Assembly: GCA_030386875.1 (NCBI GenBank)
Contig: CM059560.1
Span: 44,062,757 to 44,126,756, forward strand
Source: Morinoia aosen
Lineage: Eukaryota; Arthropoda; Malacostraca; Amphipoda; Talitridae
Length of the DNA stretch: 64,000 bases
Direction of reading: 5' to 3'
Shown in pieces: positions 61,381-64,000 of the stretch. Positions within the stretch are counted from its first letter, which is position 1; the number at the start of each line of letters is the position of its first letter. The translations under genes and the position numbers were made by a program. Below the pieces are notes generated by a model, which worked only from the letters and a program-made list of their open reading frames with translations, ran no database searches and was not told the DNA's origin.

Positions 61381-64000
61381 TGTAGAGATTCCTTCTGTAC
61401 TCCTTTGTGCGCTGTAGAGATACCTTCTGTACTCCTTTGTACGCTGTAGAGATATTTCCTGTACTCCTTTGTGCGCTGTAGAGATACATCGTGTACTCCT
61501 TTGTACGTTCTAGAGATATTTCCTGTACTCCTTTGTGCGCTGTAGAGATACCTTCTGTACTCCTTTGCGCGCTGTAGAGATACCTTCTGTACTCCTTTGT
61601 GCGCTGTAGAGATACCTTCTGTACTCCTTTGTGCGCTGTAGAGATACCTTCTGTACTCCTTTGTGCGCTGTAGAGATACCTTCTGTACTCCTTTGTGCGC
61701 TGTAGAGATACCTCGTGTACTCCTTTGTACGTTCTAGAGATATTTCCTGTACTCCTTTGTGCGCTGTAGAGATACATTCTGTACTCCTTTTTGCGCTGTA
61801 GAGATACCTTCTGTACTCCTTTGTGCGCTGTAGAGATACCTCGTGTACTCCTTTGTACGTTCTAGAGATATTTCCTGTACTCCTTTGTGCGCTGTAGAGA
61901 TACCTTCTGTACTCCCTTGTGCGCTGTAGAGATACCTTCTGTACTCCTTTGTGCGCTGTAGAGATACCTTCTGTACTCCTTTGTACGCAGTAGAGATACC
62001 TTCTGTACTCCTTTGTACGCTGTAGAGATACCTCGTGTACTGCTTTGTACGTTCTAGAGACATTTCCTGTACTCCTTTGTGCGCTGTAGAGCTACCTTCT
62101 GTACTCCTTTGTGCGCTGTAGAGATACCTTCTGTACTCTTTTGTGCGCTGTAGAGATAGCTTCTTTACTCCTTTGTACGCTGAAGAGATACCTCGTGTAC
62201 TCCTCTGTACGTTCTAGAGATATTTCCTGTACTCCTTTGTGCGCTGTAGAGATACCTTCTGTACTCCTTTGTGCGCAGTAGAGATACCTTCTGTACTCCT
62301 TTGTGCGCTGTAGAGATACCTTCTGCACTCCTTTGTGCGCTGTAGAGATACGTTCTGTATTCCTTTGTGCGCTGTAGAGATACCTCGAGTACTCCTTTGT
62401 ACGTTCTAGAGATATTTCCTGTACTCCTTTGTGCGCTGTAGAGATACCTTTTGTACTCCTTTGTGCGCTGTAGAGATACCTTCTGTACTCCTTTGTGCGC
62501 TGTAGAGATACCTCGTGTACTCCTTTGTACGTTCTAGAGATATTTCCTGTACTCCTTTGTGCGCTGTAGAGATACCTTCTGTACTCCTTTGTACGCTGTA
62601 GAGATACCTTCTGTACTCCTTTGTGCGCTGCAGAGATACCTTCTGTACTCCTTTGTACGCTGTAGAGATACCTTCTGTACTCCTTTGTACGCTGTAGAGA
62701 TACCTCGTGTACTCCTTTGTACGTTCTAGAGATATTTCCTGTACTCCTTTGTGCGCTGTAGAGATACCTTCTGTACTCTTTTGTGCGCTGTAGAGATACC
62801 TTCTGTACTCCTTTGTGCGCTGTAGAGATACCTTCTGTACTCCTTTGTACGCTGTAGAGATACCTCGTGTACTCCTTTGTACGTTCTAGAGATATTTCCT
62901 GTACTCCTTTGTGCGCTGTAGAGATACCTTCTGTACTCCTTTGTGCGCTGTAGAGATACCTTCTGTACTTCTTTGTGCGCTGTAGAGATACCTTCTGTAC
63001 TCCTTTGTGCGCTGTAGAGATACCTTCTGTACTCCTTTGTACGCTGTAGAGATACCTCGTGTACTCCTTTGTACGTTCTAGAGATATTTCCTGTACTCCT
63101 TTGTGCGCTGTAGAGATACCTTCTCTACTCTTTTGTGCGCTGTAGAGATACCTTCTGTACTCCTTTGTGCGCTGTAGAGATACCTTCTGTACTCCTTTGT
63201 GCGCTGTAGAGATACCTTCTGTACTCCTTTGTGCGCTGTAGAGATACCTTCTGTACTCCTTTGTACGCTGTAGAGATACCTCGTGTACTCCTTTGTACGT
63301 TCTAGAGATATTTCCTGTACTCCTATGTGCGCTGTAGAGATACCTTCTGTACTCTTTTGTGCGCTGTAGAGATACCTTCTGTACTCCTTTGTGCGCTGTA
63401 GAGATACCTTCTGTACTCCTCTGTACGCTGAAGAGATACCTTCTGTACTCCTTTGTGCGCTGTAGAGATACCTTCTGTACTCCTTTGTACGCTGTAGAGA
63501 TACCTCGTGTACTCCTTTGTACGTTCTAGAGATATTTCCTGTACTCCTTTGTGCGCTGTAGAGATACCTTCTGTACTCCTTTGTGCGCTGTAGAGATACC
63601 TTCTGTACTCCTTTGTGCGCTGTAGGGATACCTTCTGTACTCCTTTGTGCGCTGTAGAGATACCTCGTGTACTCCTTTGTACGCTGTAGAGATACCTTCT
63701 GTACTCCTTTGTGCGCTGTAGAGATACCTTCTGTACTCCTTTGTGCGCTGTAGAGATACCTTCTGTACTCCTTTGTGCGCTGTAGAGATACCTTCTGTAC
63801 TCCTTTGTGCGCTGTAGAGATACCTTCTGTACTCCTTTGTACGCTGTAGAGATACCTCGTGTACTCCTTTGTACGTTCTGGAGATATTTCCTGTACTCCT
63901 TTGTGCGCTGTAGAGATACCTTCTGTACTCCTTTGTGCGCTGTAGAGATACCTTCTGTACTCCTTTGTACGCTTTAGAGATACCTCGTGTACTCCTTTGT
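61380..64000 (+). repeat. Higher-order block Y5, tandem copy of Y4 (period 3,136 bp)
   Basis: Repeats Y4 from about 58.2 kb at exactly 3,136 bp (98 monomers) up to the window end. Matching pairs are GATTCC (58251 and 61387), TACATCGTG (58349 and 61485), CTCGAG (59248 and 62384), TGTAGGG (60485 and 63621) and GCTTTAG (60835 and 63971). I found no difference at any bar code compared, so this is probably the youngest duplication in the window. The window end truncates it. Confidence 0.92.
62384..62389. other. XhoI site marking Y5
   Basis: CTCGAG exactly 3,136 bp after the Y4 site and with the same Y4-type neighbours. Confidence 0.9.

Larger units (their letters stand above)
1..64000 (+). repeat. 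32-bp satellite array filling the window
   Basis: The entire window consists of head-to-tail copies of a 32-bp monomer. The common form has 15 G+C of 32 (47%) and a strong strand bias, with 12 T against 5 A on the plus strand. I followed the register of the ACGTTC motif of type C monomers at more than 25 sampled places. Its position modulo 32 starts at 11 and ends at 1, and every step is explained by one of nine short deletions. No inverted monomer and no interrupting unique sequence was seen. Both ends lie inside the array, so its true length is unknown. Such an array is typical of eukaryotic heterochromatin. The monomer is not one I recognise, and the strand label is arbitrary. Confidence 0.98.

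Noticed and set aside
1-64000. CRISPR array
   Set aside because: The 32-bp period is in the range of CRISPR repeats, but there are no unique spacers. Monomers abut directly, and no cas genes or leader are present.
1-64000. Telomere or subtelomere repeat
   Set aside because: No short TTAGGG-like or TTTAGGG-like runs were seen, and the 32-bp unit is too long and too diverse.
1-64000. CENP-B box or known alpha-satellite-like monomer
   Set aside because: No TTCG...CGGG arrangement is present in any monomer type, and the period is not about 170 bp.
1-64000. GATA-factor sites from the GAGATA in each monomer
   Set aside because: The base after GATA is C in types A and B and T in type C, so the usual WGATAR pattern is not met.

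Overview
The whole 64,000-base window is one uninterrupted, head-to-tail satellite DNA array. The basic unit is 32 bp and all monomers I read point the same way. I found no gene, RNA gene, transposon, CRISPR array or other unique sequence. The array enters and leaves the window without a boundary. About 2,000 monomers fit: 64,000 bp plus 10 deleted bases, divided by 32, gives 2,000.3. This suggests a eukaryotic chromosome, in heterochromatin such as a centromeric, pericentromeric, subtelomeric, sex- or B-chromosome block, read by long-read assembly. I do not recognise the monomer and cannot name a taxon.

Three monomer classes make up the array. Type A (most common) has the head GTGCGCTG and the tail ACCTTC. 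Type B has the head GTACGCTG and the tail ACCTCG. Type C has the head GTACGTTC, a TCTAGA core and the tail ATTTCC. They are arranged roughly as A(n)-B-C, with C recurring every 4 to 14 monomers. Rare private variants act as bar codes, and these reveal large nested duplications.

Layout, with block edges good to about 100 bp: 1-650, a piece resembling family X; 650-2,460, a linker matching 49.8-51.6 kb; X1 2,460-9,110; X2 9,111-14,190 (tandem copy of X1, period 5,631 bp); 14,190-16,233, repeated copies of the X tail; Y1 16,233-22,000; X3 22,000-28,860; Y2 28,860-40,980; Y3 40,980-50,200 (copy of Y2 at 12,126 bp); linker 50,200-51,640; X4 51,640-57,640; Y4 57,640-61,380; Y5 61,380-64,000 (tandem copy of Y4, period 3,136 bp, cut by the window end). 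X and Y families therefore alternate as a super-repeat of about 20-30 kb.

Long open frames exist on the minus strand, up to 824 codons. They follow from monomer arithmetic: 32 is not divisible by 3 and types A and B have no minus-strand stop. I do not call them genes. The most informative content is evolutionary: nine length-changing deletions that reduce to about five events, shared variants that order the duplications in time, and a type C monomer that carries an XbaI site and the only systematic minus-strand stop.
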